Below are positions 1-7,254 of a stretch of 11,422 nt of DNA, piece by piece. This DNA is from HGM13006 sp964527315. GTDB lineage: Bacteria > Bacillota > Clostridia > Oscillospirales > Oscillospiraceae. Under the pieces are notes generated by a model that had not been told where the DNA came from, searched no databases, and saw nothing but the letters and a program-made list of their open reading frames with translations. The DNA lies in NCBI GenBank assembly GCA_964527315.1, contig CAZGOQ010000069.1, positions 1 to 11,422 on the forward strand, written 5' to 3'. Within the stretch, counting starts at the first letter, position 1. Each line of letters opens with the position of its first letter. A program made the translations under genes and the position numbers.

Positions 1-15
1 CAGCGGAACTCTTAA

Positions 16-44
16 ATACTACCACGCGCTCTTCCGTTTGTCAA
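16..44 (-). promoter_or_regulatory. Promoter 2 of an outward-facing tandem pair
   Basis: On the minus strand there is TTGACA (39-44), a 17-nt spacer and TAGTAT (16-21), which matches four of six bases of the -10 consensus. Just upstream (about 45-66) is an A/T-tract-rich stretch resembling an UP element. It fires leftward out of the window, so the gene it serves is not visible. Confidence 0.6.
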
Positions 45-88
45 GAAATTTTTTCAAACTTTTTGATGTATTTCCTGAAAACCACATT

Positions 89-117
89 ATATTAACATTC
101 CGCCGAAAAAATGTCAA
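89..117 (-). promoter_or_regulatory. Promoter 1 of an outward-facing tandem pair
   Basis: Minus-strand TTGACA (112-117) is followed after 17 nt by TAATAT (89-94). A perfect TATAAT also sits at 86-91, but at a 20-nt spacing, so the exact -10 is ambiguous. It lies just after the LCP stop codon (138-136) and points leftward. I see no convincing terminator hairpin between the LCP stop and this promoter, so LCP readthrough may also reach the next gene. Confidence 0.5.
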
Positions 118-135
118 GGAAGATTTTTAAAGGTT

Positions 136-1068
136 TCACCCGATTACTTCCTCCGCAGAACTTCCGTAGAAAAATTCACCAACAACCCTGGACGCTTCCT
201 TTAAATCATACACATAATACCATATTCCATCACTGCGCTTTCCTCCCCATGCAGTAACGGAATCTCCCGGCAGCGAAAGACTGATTGTCTCAATGCCGTC
301 CCTCAGGGACAGCACCTGTTTTCCCAAATTCATCATCGTCATCAAACTGACATTGGTCCGGCACATTTTTACACCATCCAGAATCAATTCCGGCAGCTGT
401 GCCCGCGGCACATTGCTGAGATTTTTCAACAACGCCGATACGACCTGTCTTTGGCGCGCCGTCCGCTTCTCGTCACTGTCGATGGATCGAATCCGGCTAT
501 AGCGGAGCGCCTGCTGACCGTCCAGTTTGATCCTGCCCAGATACGGCTGCTTCAGTCCGAGATAATTCCATTCCTTTTGAGTCAACTGCAGTTCCACGCC
601 GCCCATCAAATCCACGATTTTCGCCATTTGTGTAAAATTGATGGACGCGTATCCGTCCACTTCGATACCAAAGTTTTGCTGGATGGTTTTCATTGCCAAC
701 TCCGGGCCGCCCTTTGCATAGGCATGACCCAGTTTGGTCTGCTTGCCGGTTTCCGGAAGCGTCACCAGCGTATCTCTTGCCAGCGAACAAAGCCGAACCA
801 CGCCATCGTCTGAAAGAGCGCACAGCAATACACAGTCTGATCGCCCATCATCGCCTTCGTCCTGATCAATTCCAAATATCACATAAACCGCCGGTTTTTC
901 CTGTGGTTCCGTTTTTTCCTGTTCCGACGCCTGTTCGGTTCCTTCGTTTTCTGTTTCCGCCATGGTTTGCTGGATCCTCTGTTTTTGAAAAATCCGCTCC
1001 ACAGAAAGTTCAACGGCAAATATCAGCGTCAGTCCCAGCAGGACCGCTGCAAGTACCTTTTTTTTCAT
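136..1068 (-). CDS. LytR-CpsA-Psr (LCP) family cell-wall glycopolymer transferase
   Basis: 310 residues. LCP proteins transfer undecaprenyl-linked glycopolymers, such as teichoic acids or capsule, onto peptidoglycan at the outer face of the membrane. An uncleaved membrane anchor spans about residues 5-20, followed by a charged, Glu/Gln-rich linker (about 30-58). The LCP domain runs from about residue 60 to 220, with GRSD (D78), SLARDT (R98, D99), and the basic block YSRIRSIDSDEKRTARQR (190-207), which matches the family's phosphate and lipid-head-group binding arginines. The remaining ~90 residues form a C-terminal extension typical of the family. The ATG at 1068 fits both an AAGGA-type ribosome binding site near 1078-1083 and the start of the signal anchor. 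It follows the ABC importer operon but is separated from it by a terminator. The polymer transferred cannot be told from sequence. Confidence 0.9.
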   Translation of the reverse strand: MKKKVLAAVLLGLTLIFAVELSVERIFQKQRIQQTMAETENEGTEQASEQEKTEPQEKPAVYVIFGIDQDEGDDGRSDCVLLCALSDDGVVRLCSLARDTLVTLPETGKQTKLGHAYAKGGPELAMKTIQQNFGIEVDGYASINFTQMAKIVDLMGGVELQLTQKEWNYLGLKQPYLGRIKLDGQQALRYSRIRSIDSDEKRTARQRQVVSALLKNLSNVPRAQLPELILDGVKMCRTNVSLMTMMNLGKQVLSLRDGIETISLSLPGDSVTAWGGKRSDGIWYYVYDLKEASRVVGEFFYGSSAEEVIG

Positions 1069-1112
1069 ACCAATCTATCCTTTTTGTGTTTGTCTCCAGT
1101 ATGTCCATTTTC

Positions 1113-1141
1113 ATTGCAAACATACAAAAAGTCCTGTGCAA
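1113..1141 (-). promoter_or_regulatory. Possible promoter of the LCP gene
   Basis: Minus-strand TTGCAC (1136-1141), a 17-nt spacer and TGCAAT (1113-1118) give a moderate match to sigma-A boxes, between the upstream terminator and the LCP start. The -10 is weak, so this is a suggestion rather than a firm call. Confidence 0.35.
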
Positions 1142-1156
1142 ATTTATATATTCATA

Positions 1157-1199
1157 TGAAAAGTGTCCCGATACTGGCCTACAGCACCAGTACCGGGAC
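1157..1199 (-). terminator. Intrinsic terminator of the ABC importer operon
   Basis: A 13-bp stem, arms 1187-1199 and 1165-1177, with a 9-nt loop. On the minus strand its one non-Watson-Crick pair is a G.U wobble, so it is continuous only when read in the operon's direction. It is followed by a short U run (about 1159-1162). It starts 11 bases past the ATPase stop codon. Confidence 0.8.
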
Positions 1200-1209
1200 G
1201 CATATTTCA

Positions 1210-2007
1210 TTATCCCAAAATCATCCGGTCATTGGTAAAATCCTCGCCGCCGGAAGCATTGTTGAATTTCTCAAGCAAGTCCTCCACTGTCAGTTTTTTC
1301 TTCTCCTCTCCGGAAATATCCAAAATGATTTTTCCATCCTTCATCATAATCAGCCGATTGCCATGGGCAATGGCGTCCTTCATATTATGGGTGATCATCA
1401 GCGTTGTCAGTTGATCACGGGACACGATTTTTTCTGTCGCTTCCAAAACCTTTGCCGCCGTTTTCGGATCCAGTGCCGCCGTATGTTCGTCCAGCAACAA
1501 CAGCTTGGGCCGAACCAGACTGGCCATCAACAGCGTCAGCGCCTGACGCTGGCCGCCGGACAGTAGCCCAACCCGGGAGGTCAGCCGATCTTCCAATCCC
1601 AAATCAAGGATTTTCAGCAGTTCTTTATATTCCTCCCGCTCTTCCTTTGTGATCCCGGAACGAAGTGTTCTCCGCTTGCCCCGGCGTTTCGCCAGCGCAA
1701 GGTTTTCCTCGATCTGCATAGTCGCTGCGGTGCCGGTCATAGGATCCTGGAATACCCGGCCAATATATTTTGCCCGCTTATGTTCCGGAAGTTTCGTCAC
1801 ATCCACGCCGTCAATAAGGATACTACCGGAGTCCACGGAAAACACGCCAGCCACCGCATTGAGCATCGTGGATTTCCCTGCGCCGTTACCGCCAATGACG
1901 GTGCAGAATTCCCCATCCTTTAAATGAAGACTCAAGCCATTGAGCGCAACTTTTTCATTGACGGTTCCGGCGTTAAAGATCTTGACAATATTTTCGATTT
2001 TAAGCAT
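1210..2007 (-). CDS. ABC importer ATP-binding protein (TrpZ-like, COG1101 type)
   Basis: 265 residues. This is the cytoplasmic ATPase that powers the adjacent importer. All nucleotide-binding motifs are intact: Walker A GGNGAGKST (39-47), Q-loop GRVFQDP with Q87, signature LLSGGQ (148-153), Walker B LLLLDE (169-174) with catalytic E174, and H-loop H207 in MITHNM. The Walker B continuation LDEHTAALDPKTA is characteristic of the ATPases paired with PF04392 binding proteins. I chose the ATG at 2007 because the next residues MLKIENIVK are the usual beginning of the fold and a GGGGG-containing ribosome binding site (2017-2021) precedes it. An upstream in-frame start at 2046 would only add residues that duplicate the permease coding region. 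The gene overlaps the permease by 8 bases, indicating translational coupling. It is the last gene of the operon. Confidence 0.93.
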   Translation of the reverse strand: MLKIENIVKIFNAGTVNEKVALNGLSLHLKDGEFCTVIGGNGAGKSTMLNAVAGVFSVDSGSILIDGVDVTKLPEHKRAKYIGRVFQDPMTGTAATMQIEENLALAKRRGKRRTLRSGITKEEREEYKELLKILDLGLEDRLTSRVGLLSGGQRQALTLLMASLVRPKLLLLDEHTAALDPKTAAKVLEATEKIVSRDQLTTLMITHNMKDAIAHGNRLIMMKDGKIILDISGEEKKKLTVEDLLEKFNNASGGEDFTNDRMILG

Positions 2008-2950
2008 GCTCGCCGTCCCCCTTCGCAGCTTTGCCGTGAGCGGCAAAATATTTCCCCTTTAAATAGGGAACCGCCAGGAACAACGCCACCACCAGTGCCG
2101 TCAGCAGTTTCAGATCATCTGTGGAAAGGCCCAGCCGCAGCACAAATTGAATCACAATATAGTAAATCACTGCACCGATAATGGCTGCTAGCAGTTTCAG
2201 CGCAAAATTTCGGAACAGTTTATCAAAGACAACCTCACCGATGATAACAGCCGCCAGACCGATCACAATGGCGCCGCGGCCCATATTGATGTCCGAAAAT
2301 CCCTGATACTGACCCAGCAGCGCGCCGGCCAGGGCCACAAGGCCGTTAGAGATCATCAGGCCCAGCACTTTGGCAACATTGGTGTTGATTCCCTGCGCCC
2401 GGGCCATGTTCGAATTGGCGCCGGTGGCCCTGAGAGAACAGCCGATTTCCGTTCCGAAAAACCAGTATAGCAGCAAAATGACAACCGCACAGAAAATCAC
2501 CAAAATCAGGAGCGGATTATTCAGCCCTGTGTTGCGGACAAAGCGGGCAGATATCAACAGGTTGTATTTATCCACAGAAACCGGAAGGTTTGCCTTGCCG
2601 CCGCCGGTACCGGCTCCCATAATTCGAAGATTTACGGAATAGAGCGCCAGCTGTGTCAAAATGCCGGACAAAATTGCCGGGATTCCACAGGCTGTGTGAA
2701 ATATACCGGTGACAAAACCAGCCAGCATCCCCGCCAGAACCGCGCAAAGAATCGCCGCCCAGGCCGGTACGCCATTTAATGTCAGAATCACGCAGACTGC
2801 GCCGCCGGTGCCCAAAGAGCCATCCACCGTCAGATCCGCAATGTCCAAAATGCGGTATGTAATATAAACGCCGATGGCCATAATGCCCCAGATCATGCCT
2901 TGGGCGATTGCCCCGGGCATGGCATTCAGCAGACCGGATAGAAAATCCAT
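2000..2950 (-). CDS. ABC importer permease (TrpY-like, LivH/BPD_transp_2 fold)
   Basis: 316 residues of a strongly hydrophobic integral membrane protein with roughly eight or nine helices, for example at about 15-33, 60-82, 88-108, 145-165, 195-215, 225-245, 252-272 and 280-297. The segment around 172-211 (SLRATGANSNMARAQGINT onward) is the cytoplasmic coupling loop expected to contact the ATPase. The single permease gene implies a homodimeric membrane channel, as in related uncharacterised COG4120 importers. The ATG at 2950 follows a strong GGAGGGGG ribosome binding site (2957-2964). It lies between the binding-protein gene, from which a terminator-like hairpin separates it, and the ATPase gene, which it overlaps. 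Substrate is not determined by this subunit alone. Confidence 0.92.
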   Translation of the reverse strand: MDFLSGLLNAMPGAIAQGMIWGIMAIGVYITYRILDIADLTVDGSLGTGGAVCVILTLNGVPAWAAILCAVLAGMLAGFVTGIFHTACGIPAILSGILTQLALYSVNLRIMGAGTGGGKANLPVSVDKYNLLISARFVRNTGLNNPLLILVIFCAVVILLLYWFFGTEIGCSLRATGANSNMARAQGINTNVAKVLGLMISNGLVALAGALLGQYQGFSDINMGRGAIVIGLAAVIIGEVVFDKLFRNFALKLLAAIIGAVIYYIVIQFVLRLGLSTDDLKLLTALVVALFLAVPYLKGKYFAAHGKAAKGDGEHA

Positions 2951-3003
2951 AGGAAACCCCCTCCAAGAAAGAACTTATAAATATGTTGTTATTATACTAT
3001 AGC

Positions 3004-3040
3004 AAAAAGCAGCGGAAAAAGGAAGCCCTTTTTCCGCTGC
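3004..3040 (-). terminator. Terminator-like hairpin between binding protein and permease
   Basis: A perfect 14-bp stem, arms 3027-3040 and 3009-3022 with a 4-nt loop, followed on the minus strand by five T residues (3008-3004). It begins 13 bases past the binding-protein stop. A TATAAT hexamer just downstream (about 2991-2996) has only a poor -35 partner. The likely role is partial termination or 3'-end protection, giving more binding protein than permease and ATPase. Confidence 0.85.
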
Positions 3041-3052
3041 ATGATCTCAAAA

Positions 3053-4093
3053 TTACTCAGTGGCAATAGCCTCATAGTCATCGGGGATGGTGATATTCAA
3101 TGTAGCGGCATTGGCCTCATTATATTTTTTCGTAACCTGAGGCGGATACTCCACAGGCATGGTGGAAACATCCGCGCCGTTGACTAGGATCTCATATGCC
3201 ATTTCACCCGTCTTATAGCCAATTTCATAATAGCTGGGAGACAGGGTCGCAATGCCGCAGCCGGCGCAGATGCCCTCCTCACCGGTCACCACAGGCACAC
3301 CGGCAGGGAGCACAATATTGGCGATTGCTTCGGTGTTGGACGCGGCAGTGTTATCAGTGGGAATAAAAATCACATCGCAGGAATCGCAGGCAGACTGAGT
3401 AACAGAGGCAACATCGTTGGTGTCAGTAAAGGCATAACGCTTGACATCATAGCCCTCGTCCTTCAGATAGCCCTCGATCACATCACACTGATAGACGGAG
3501 TTGGTCTCTGCGGAGCAATACAGCAGGCCTACTTTCTTGGCGTCGGGAAACAGTTCCTTGATCATGGCAGCCTGTTCGTCCAGCGGCGCCAGATCGGAAG
3601 TGCCGGACACATTGGTGCCCACTGTGCCGTTCCAGTTTTCAATCTCCAGAGCGGACGCATAGTCCGTAACAGAGGTACCCAGCACAGGGATCTCAGAAGT
3701 CGCGGCAGCAGCGGCCTGCAAAGGCGCCGTGGCGTTGGCCAGAATCAGATCCACATTGCTGGAAACAAAGCCGTTGATAATGGTCGCGCAGTTGGCGGTC
3801 TCGCCGGAAGCGTTCTGCTCGTCAAATTGAACGCTGTCGCCCAGCTTTTCCGTAAGATAGTCTTTAAAGCCCTGTGTCGCAGCGTCCAGCGCTTCATGCT
3901 GCACCAGCTGGCAGATACCGATGGTGTAGGTATCGCCGGAAGCCGTTTCCCCGGCAGACGTTTCGGACCCGGCAGATGGCTCAGAATTTGCCGCAGTAGA
4001 TGCAGCAGACTCAGAGGATGTGCCGCAGGCGGCCATTGCCGCCAGCAGGCAAGCCGCCAGCAGCAGCGCAAGAATTTTTTTCATGCTTTTCAT
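3053..4093 (-). CDS. ABC importer substrate-binding lipoprotein (PF04392, TrpX-like)
   Basis: 346 residues. The N-terminus is a lipoprotein signal: MKSMKK, a hydrophobic stretch, then AMAAC with the acylated cysteine at C23. A low-complexity Ser/Ala/Glu/Gly linker follows, to about residue 58. The rest is a two-lobed periplasmic-binding fold of the PF04392 type, beginning TIGICQLVQHEALDAA and carrying the family-like TNVSGTSDLAPLDEQ and VGLLYCSAETNS. The ATG at 4093 is chosen because GGAGG (4100-4104) lies 6 bases upstream; a start at 4132 has no such site and adds a non-signal extension. Characterised relatives bind tryptophan (streptococcal TrpX), but other members take other ligands, so an aromatic amino acid is only a guess. 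First gene of the importer operon with its own strong promoter. Confidence 0.92.
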   Translation of the reverse strand: MKSMKKILALLLAACLLAAMAACGTSSESAASTAANSEPSAGSETSAGETASGDTYTIGICQLVQHEALDAATQGFKDYLTEKLGDSVQFDEQNASGETANCATIINGFVSSNVDLILANATAPLQAAAAATSEIPVLGTSVTDYASALEIENWNGTVGTNVSGTSDLAPLDEQAAMIKELFPDAKKVGLLYCSAETNSVYQCDVIEGYLKDEGYDVKRYAFTDTNDVASVTQSACDSCDVIFIPTDNTAASNTEAIANIVLPAGVPVVTGEEGICAGCGIATLSPSYYEIGYKTGEMAYEILVNGADVSTMPVEYPPQVTKKYNEANAATLNITIPDDYEAIATE

Positions 4094-4111
4094 AATAAAC
4101 CTCCATAATGA

Positions 4112-4129
4112 TCTGAACCATGGCTCAGA
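4112..4129 (-). promoter_or_regulatory. 18-bp palindrome in the importer 5' untranslated region
   Basis: The 18 bases at 4112-4129 form a palindrome in which eight of nine symmetric pairs match; the odd pair is a G.U when read as minus-strand RNA. It lies at about +19 to +36 from the predicted transcription start and ends 7 bases before the GGAGG. It could be a repressor operator or a small RNA hairpin; which one cannot be told by eye. Confidence 0.45.
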
Positions 4130-4153
4130 CACTTTAATGAATTACATCATAGA

Positions 4154-4181
4154 ATTATACAACGGAATTCCGAATTGTCAA
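4154..4181 (-). promoter_or_regulatory. Strong sigma-A promoter of the ABC importer operon
   Basis: Minus-strand TTGACA (4176-4181) and TATAAT (4154-4159) are both perfect, separated by 16 nt. The spacer holds the perfect 10-bp palindrome CGGAATTCCG (4163-4172), in a position where a bound repressor would block RNA polymerase. The predicted start is near 4147. No T-box features are visible in the short leader. Confidence 0.85.
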
Positions 4182-4214
4182 CATTTTTTTCGCATCATTC
4201 CTGTCTTTCTGTTT

Positions 4215-4967
4215 CTATTGGAGCATCAGCGCCACCGGGCAGTGATCCGAACCGTATATTTCGCTCAAAATCTGCGCGTCAGTCACCCTCTCCCGGAGTC
4301 GGTCGGATAGTAGCCAATAGTCGATGCGCCATCCGGCGTTGTTCTCCCGGGCATGGAACCGGTAACTCCACCAGCTGTAGGCTCCCGTTGTCTCCGGATA
4401 GAGATACCGGAAACTGTCTGTAAAACCGCTTTCCAGCAGTTGCTCGATCTTTCCCCGCTCCTGATCGGAAAATCCGGCCTTTCCCCGATTCGGGCCGGGA
4501 TTCTTCAAATCAATATCCCAGCGCGCCACATTGAGATCCCCGCAGACCAGCAGCGGCTTTTCCCGATCCAATTCCATGAGATAAGCCCGAAAGGCATCCT
4601 CCCAGACCATCCGATGTTCAATTCGTTTCAGTCCGTCCTGGGCGTTGGGCGTATAGCAGGTCACCACAAAATGATCCGGATATTCCAGTGTAATCAGCCG
4701 ACCCTCAGTATCCAGTTCCGGTAAGCCCATGCCATAGCGGACCTGGAGCGGCTCCTCTTTTGTAAAGATCGCCGTACCGGAATAGCCCTTTTTCTCCGCA
4801 TAGTTCCAGAACTGGTGATAGCCAGGCAGTTCCAATTCCACCTGTCCCTCCTGCAGCTTCGTCTCCTGCAGACAAAATACGTCAGCCTCTGCGGATTGGA
4901 AAAAATCCATAAAGCCTTTTCCCAAACACGCCCGAAGCCCGTTGACATTCCATGAAATCAGCTTCAT
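4215..4967 (-). CDS. xth: Exodeoxyribonuclease III / AP endonuclease
   Basis: 250 residues, the usual size for ExoIII-family Mg-dependent nucleases that cut at abasic sites and trim 3' ends in base excision repair. The full catalytic set is visible: N7 in SWNVNGLRA, E35 in LQETKL, Y105 in TCYTPN, D144 and N146 in GDLNVA, D216 in WRIDYWLLS, and D241-H242 in GSDHCPV. The ATG at 4967 gives the standard MKLISWNVNGLRA beginning and has AGGAGG (4975-4980) 7 bases upstream, so the nine-residue-longer start at 4994 is rejected. The start overlaps the topB stop as ATGA, so translation is probably coupled. I see no clear terminator after it before the importer promoter, so some readthrough into the importer is possible. 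Confidence 0.95.
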   Translation of the reverse strand: MKLISWNVNGLRACLGKGFMDFFQSAEADVFCLQETKLQEGQVELELPGYHQFWNYAEKKGYSGTAIFTKEEPLQVRYGMGLPELDTEGRLITLEYPDHFVVTCYTPNAQDGLKRIEHRMVWEDAFRAYLMELDREKPLLVCGDLNVARWDIDLKNPGPNRGKAGFSDQERGKIEQLLESGFTDSFRYLYPETTGAYSWWSYRFHARENNAGWRIDYWLLSDRLRERVTDAQILSEIYGSDHCPVALMLQ

Positions 4968-7144
4968 TTTTTCTCCTCCTTTGCCGCCATCCACTTTGCC
5001 AGTGCGTCCGCCATGGCAGTATTGCCGCCTCCTGTGTCCTGATTTTTTAGATATTTCTGCACATCCCGCTTGTTGGCCCCAGCGGAACTGCGTCGTTTTT
5101 TGAAATCCGACAGTTTTTCCCGATAGCCGCAGGCACAGGCAAACATCTGCTTTTCCCCTTCGCCCCGCAGTTCCATTTTCTTATGGCAGTTGGGGCACCG
5201 GGCGTTGGTCATCTGTGTGACGCTTCTCCGATAGCCGCACTCCCGGTCCGGGCATACCAGCATCTCTCCCCGCTTTCCTTTGACCTTCAGCAGATATTTT
5301 CCGCAGTCCGGGCAGGGCGTCCTGGTCTGGTTGTCATGGCGATAGGTCTTGTCGCTGGCTTTGACTTCTGTCACCAATTGCGTCGCATAGTCTCGCATTT
5401 TTTTCACAAAGTCCGTGTCCTTTGCCGTTCCCTTGGCAATGGCCGCCAACTGATCCTCCCAACGGGCCGTCAGTTCCGCAGAGCGCAATTCCTCCGGCGC
5501 CAGTTCGATCAGCTGGACGCCCTTGGAGGTAGGGACCAGTTCCTTCCCCCGTCGTTCCACATAAAAGGTAGAAAACAGTTTTTCAATGATATCCGCCCGG
5601 GTGGCAGGGGTGCCGAGTCCGGAGGTTTCCTCCAGAATTTTGGACAGATTCCTGTCGCTGACCTGAGCGGCAGGATGCTCCATGGCGGACAGCAGCGTCG
5701 CCTCGGTATTCCGGGTCGGCGGTGATGTGTTGCCGGGCTTCAGACCAGCGGACAGCACCGGAAGTTTCTGTCCCTGCTGAAGTTCCGGCAGGTTCTGCTC
5801 CTGCTCATCTCCATCCTCTTCCTCCAGTTCAAAGGACTTGTTATAGGCCTCTTTCCAGCCTTGGTGAATTACCCGCTTTCCCCGGGCGGTAAAGGTTTCA
5901 CCGCCGATGGTCATGGTCAGCTTCACTTCTTCATATTCATATGGCTCCATGAGCACCGCCAGAAACCGACGCACTACCAGATCATAGATATTCCGCTCCG
6001 AACCGCTGAGATTATAAAGTTCCGGCTGTTCCTCTGTGGGAAGAATGGCATGGTGATCTGTCACCCTGGCATTGTTCACCAGATATTTGGTTTGAAGGGG
6101 TCTATTCCGGTAAAGGCTCTGAGCCAGCGGCTTATATTCATCTACCATACAGCTTTTCAGCCGCTCCGGCAGCGTCGACGCCACATCATCGGAGATATAC
6201 CGGGAATCCGTTCGAGGGTATGTCAGCAACTTATGCCGTTCATAGAGGGTCTGCATCAGAGAAAGGGTCTCCTTGGCGGAATAGGCGTACTTTTTATTGG
6301 CGTCCCGCTGCAGTTCCGTCAGATCATAGGCCGCCGGGGGCGGTGTAAATTTTCGCTGTTTCTCCACACTGGTCAAAACCGCCGTTTGCCCCTCGATTTT
6401 TTTCAAAATCACTTCCGCTTTCTCCCGGTCAAAGGTACGGGCATTTTTTCCTTCCTCCCGCCATGTGGCGGTAAAGTCCGGGAGCTTAGCCGTGATCCCC
6501 CAGAACTCTCTGGGCGTAAACTTCTTGATTTCCTCCTCCCGGCGGACAATCAGCGCCAGCGTCGGCGTCTGGACCCGTCCCGCAGAAAGCTGGGCATTAT
6601 ATTTACAGGTCAGGGCGCGGGTCACATTCAGGCCCACCAGCCAGTCCGCTTCGCTTCTTGCCTGCGCGGAGCGGAATAAATTGTCGTATTCCGCTGCCGG
6701 CCGGAGATGGGCAAAGCCATCTTTAATGGCTTTATCGGTCTGTGAGGAGATCCACAGCCGCTTGGCTGGGCCTTTCCATCCGGCCTTTTGCATAATCCAT
6801 CGGGCCACCAGTTCCCCTTCCCGGCCCGCGTCGGTGGCGATGACCAGTTCTCCCACATCGTTCCGCTTCATCAGTCCGGAAACCACCTGATACTGCTTTC
6901 TCGACTCCGGGATCACCACCAGTTTCATCTTCTGGGGCAGCATAGGGAGCGTCTGCATATCCCATTTTTCATAAATTTTATCATAGGCGTCCGGATCTGC
7001 CAGCGTGACAAGATGGCCCAAAGCCCAAGTGACAATATATTTGTCCCCCTCCAGAAACCCACTGCCGCCTCCCCTGCACCCCAAAACCCGGGCCAGTTCC
7101 TTGCCCACGGAGGGTTTTTCCGCCAGAACCAATGTCTTTGACAT
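4964..7144 (-). CDS. topB: DNA topoisomerase III (type IA)
   Basis: 726 residues. A type IA topoisomerase that relaxes and decatenates DNA by passing strands through a tyrosine-linked single-strand break. The N-terminal TOPRIM domain starts KTLVLAEKPSVGKELA and has the acidic motif ATDAGREGE (103-111). SAGRVQTPTLALIV lies near 187-200. The catalytic tyrosine is Y309 in LLTYPRTDSRY. GLGTPATRADIIEKL is at about 510-524. Two C-terminal four-cysteine zinc ribbons follow: C611, C614, C631, C636 and C650, C653, C670, C672. The basic tail ends at about residue 726. I prefer the ATG at 7144 (MSKTLVLAEKPS, the family-typical start), with AGGAG at 7156-7160; an ATG at 7153 would sit too close to that site. 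The gene overlaps exonuclease III by 4 bases. It could be chromosomal or of old mobile-element origin; nothing here suggests recent transfer. Confidence 0.95.
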   Translation of the reverse strand: MSKTLVLAEKPSVGKELARVLGCRGGGSGFLEGDKYIVTWALGHLVTLADPDAYDKIYEKWDMQTLPMLPQKMKLVVIPESRKQYQVVSGLMKRNDVGELVIATDAGREGELVARWIMQKAGWKGPAKRLWISSQTDKAIKDGFAHLRPAAEYDNLFRSAQARSEADWLVGLNVTRALTCKYNAQLSAGRVQTPTLALIVRREEEIKKFTPREFWGITAKLPDFTATWREEGKNARTFDREKAEVILKKIEGQTAVLTSVEKQRKFTPPPAAYDLTELQRDANKKYAYSAKETLSLMQTLYERHKLLTYPRTDSRYISDDVASTLPERLKSCMVDEYKPLAQSLYRNRPLQTKYLVNNARVTDHHAILPTEEQPELYNLSGSERNIYDLVVRRFLAVLMEPYEYEEVKLTMTIGGETFTARGKRVIHQGWKEAYNKSFELEEEDGDEQEQNLPELQQGQKLPVLSAGLKPGNTSPPTRNTEATLLSAMEHPAAQVSDRNLSKILEETSGLGTPATRADIIEKLFSTFYVERRGKELVPTSKGVQLIELAPEELRSAELTARWEDQLAAIAKGTAKDTDFVKKMRDYATQLVTEVKASDKTYRHDNQTRTPCPDCGKYLLKVKGKRGEMLVCPDRECGYRRSVTQMTNARCPNCHKKMELRGEGEKQMFACACGYREKLSDFKKRRSSAGANKRDVQKYLKNQDTGGGNTAMADALAKWMAAKEEKK

Positions 7145-7197
7145 ACCGCTCATCTCTCCTCTTTGCATATTTCTTTCTGTTGATCGCGGTTTTCGTC

Positions 7198-7226
7198 ATT
7201 ATATCAAAATCCCTGCCGAAACGCAA
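7198..7226 (-). promoter_or_regulatory. Extended -10 promoter of topB-xth
   Basis: Minus-strand TGATATAAT gives a perfect -10 (7198-7203) with an extended TG. The -35 position, 17 nt upstream, reads TTGCGT (7221-7226), a partial match. The -35 and spacer lie inside the preceding terminator hairpin, so the two signals share sequence. Confidence 0.55.
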
Positions 7227-7244
7227 ATCGCTCTCAGCAGGGAT
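7205..7244 (-). terminator. Terminator hairpin after the glnA-ANTAR unit
   Basis: A perfect 8-bp stem (7237-7244 with 7209-7216) continues on the minus strand through about five further pairs including two G.U wobbles, then TTTT. It lies downstream of the ANTAR gene and of the nested repeat block, and probably ends the glnA transcript. Confidence 0.65.
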
Positions 7245-7254
7245 CTTCCTATGG

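Noticed and set aside
4094..4214. T-box or other riboswitch before the importer
   Set aside because: The predicted leader is only about 54 nt and lacks a T-box bulge or specifier structure.
5861..6679. 272-codon open frame on the plus strand
   Set aside because: It lies wholly opposite topB, has no recognisable domain or ribosome site, and the product has no family features; it is a shadow of a well-supported gene.
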